Shown here piece by piece: positions 63,539 through 64,000 of a DNA stretch of 64,000 nt. The position numbers were made by a program, and so were the translations under genes. The stretch comes from Microcoleus sp. FACHB-831 (lineage in GTDB: Bacteria; Cyanobacteriota; Cyanobacteriia; Cyanobacteriales; FACHB-T130), in NCBI RefSeq assembly GCF_014695585.1, contig NZ_JACJON010000030.1:32540-96539 (forward strand), given 5' to 3'. Under the pieces are notes generated by a model, which did not search any database, was not told the origin of the DNA, and worked only from the letters and a program-made list of their open reading frames with translations. Position 1 is the stretch's first letter. The number at the start of each line of letters is the position of its first letter.

Positions 63539-63702
63539 GATTTTCTGGAGATGTCTAGTATGTTTTCGCGGGTTAATGGGGGGTTAAACCCGAGCTATCG
63601 GAAAAGCTCCCGCCAGCCATGCATGGCAGTTGGTTAACCCCTGTACCAATCCAGTACCAATCCAGTACCAGTTTTAAAAGCCACAAAATCGCTGGAAGCC
63701 TA
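63539..63702. repeat. Non-coding tail after the truncated permease, with CCAATCCAGTA repeats
   Basis: No coding homology is visible. GGTTAATGGGGGGTTAAACC (63571-63590) and two and a half copies of the 11-mer CCAATCCAGTA (63642-63670) are present. This is the sequence that replaced the missing half of the permease gene. Confidence 0.55.
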
Positions 63703-63774
63703 AGCCGATGGTGAGATTTGAACTCACGGCCAACTGATTACGAATCAGCTACTCTACCACTGAGCTACACCGGC
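63703..63774 (-). tRNA. tRNA-Thr(CGU)
   Basis: 72-nt minus-strand cloverleaf: acceptor GCCGGTG/CATCGGC, D-arm AGCTCAGTGGTAGAGTA, anticodon stem GCTGA/TCAGT with loop TTCGTAA (CGU), T-arm GTGAG TTCAAAT CTCAC. No encoded CCA. It complements tRNA-Thr(GGU) at 56138 by reading ACG codons. Confidence 0.95.
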
Positions 63775-64000
63775 ACAATTTATAATCTTAGCGAATATTT
63801 ACTATAGAGTCAAGTGGGCGATCGCTAACAAATAGTAAATGCGATCGCTCACCTATAACCTACACCCATCGTCTGAGGATGGGTTAACGGGACTTAAACA
63901 GATTTCAAGCCCAAACAAAGCCCAAAGCTGCGATATTCGCGATGAATACGTCCCGATTGTGGTTCAGCCACTCGACAAAACGGAAAGACATTGCTGTCCG
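63775..64000. other. Window end, possible 3' end of a minus-strand gene
   Basis: HIP1 sites near 63819 and 63841. From 64000 back to 63905 the minus strand is open and ends in TGA, reading MSFRFVEWLNHNRDVF then IANIAALGFVWA. It could be the C-terminus of a gene that begins beyond the window, but 31 codons are too few to judge and I recognise no family. Confidence 0.3.

Overview
The window is chromosomal DNA of a cyanobacterium, probably a filamentous form of the Oscillatoria/Microcoleus kind (the genus is an inference). Evidence: the octamer GCGATCGC (HIP1) recurs throughout, inside and between genes; there is an oxygenic photosynthesis gene (psbU); and many products belong to families largely confined to cyanobacteria. 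There is no integrated phage, no complete insertion sequence and no CRISPR array. Most of the window is housekeeping sequence with small decayed or accessory patches.

Layout. 1-2.5 kb: the 3' part of a CPA-type Na+/H+ antiporter with a nucleotide-binding tail, and a cytochrome-b6-like paralogue that lacks one haem ligand. 2.7-8.6 kb, minus strand: a guanidine-utilisation locus, consisting of a guanidine-I (ykkC) riboswitch with an overlapping terminator, a Ni-dependent guanidine hydrolase (gdmH), HypA- and HypB-like nickel chaperones, and a lipoprotein/permease/ATPase importer. The gene order matches Synechocystis sll1077-sll1082. 9-16 kb: a lipase-like protein, cobI, a TonB-like protein, heptose kinase, rmlB and a CheY-like receiver. 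16-20.4 kb is an accessory patch: a DUF5895-type protein, MltA, a small gene with a dead tandem copy, a TIR-like protein and a nitrogenase-associated small domain.

20.8-30.4 kb holds core genes: rnj, dapA, asd, then tig-clpP-clpX and an alpha/beta hydrolase. 31-40 kb: nadB, psbU, a 1-Cys peroxiredoxin, a BrnT/BrnA-type toxin-antitoxin pair whose toxin is frameshifted, cysK, an alcohol dehydrogenase, a small 2Fe-2S protein, a methyltransferase and ygfZ. 40-50.8 kb: a Ser/Thr kinase with a Pro-Ser tail, TPP riboswitch-thiC, a GST, pyrE, tRNA-Ile(CAU), a CNNM/CorC membrane protein and queC. 51-64 kb: a Gfo/Idh oxidoreductase, an SGNH hydrolase, a TPR relic, a 46-residue membrane protein, an ABC exporter, tRNA-Tyr, tRNA-Thr(GGU), tRNA-Arg, three conserved cyanobacterial proteins, a pentapeptide-repeat protein, cutA, an ADP-ribosylglycohydrolase, a truncated MlaE-type permease and tRNA-Thr(CGU).

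How the genes work together. The guanidine locus is the clearest functional unit: a guanidine-sensing RNA controls import, nickel delivery and hydrolysis to urea and ammonia. asd and dapA are successive lysine/peptidoglycan-precursor steps. tig, clpP and clpX form the canonical protein-folding and proteolysis cluster. The 57-60 kb genes form a probable co-directional unit of unknown role. Several start codons were moved to internal ATG or GTG codons because the longest frames begin at TTG with no ribosome binding site; asd appears to start genuinely at TTG. No wholly new system is evident. The most interesting items are the riboswitch architecture, the altered cytochrome b, the TIR-like protein and several gene relics.
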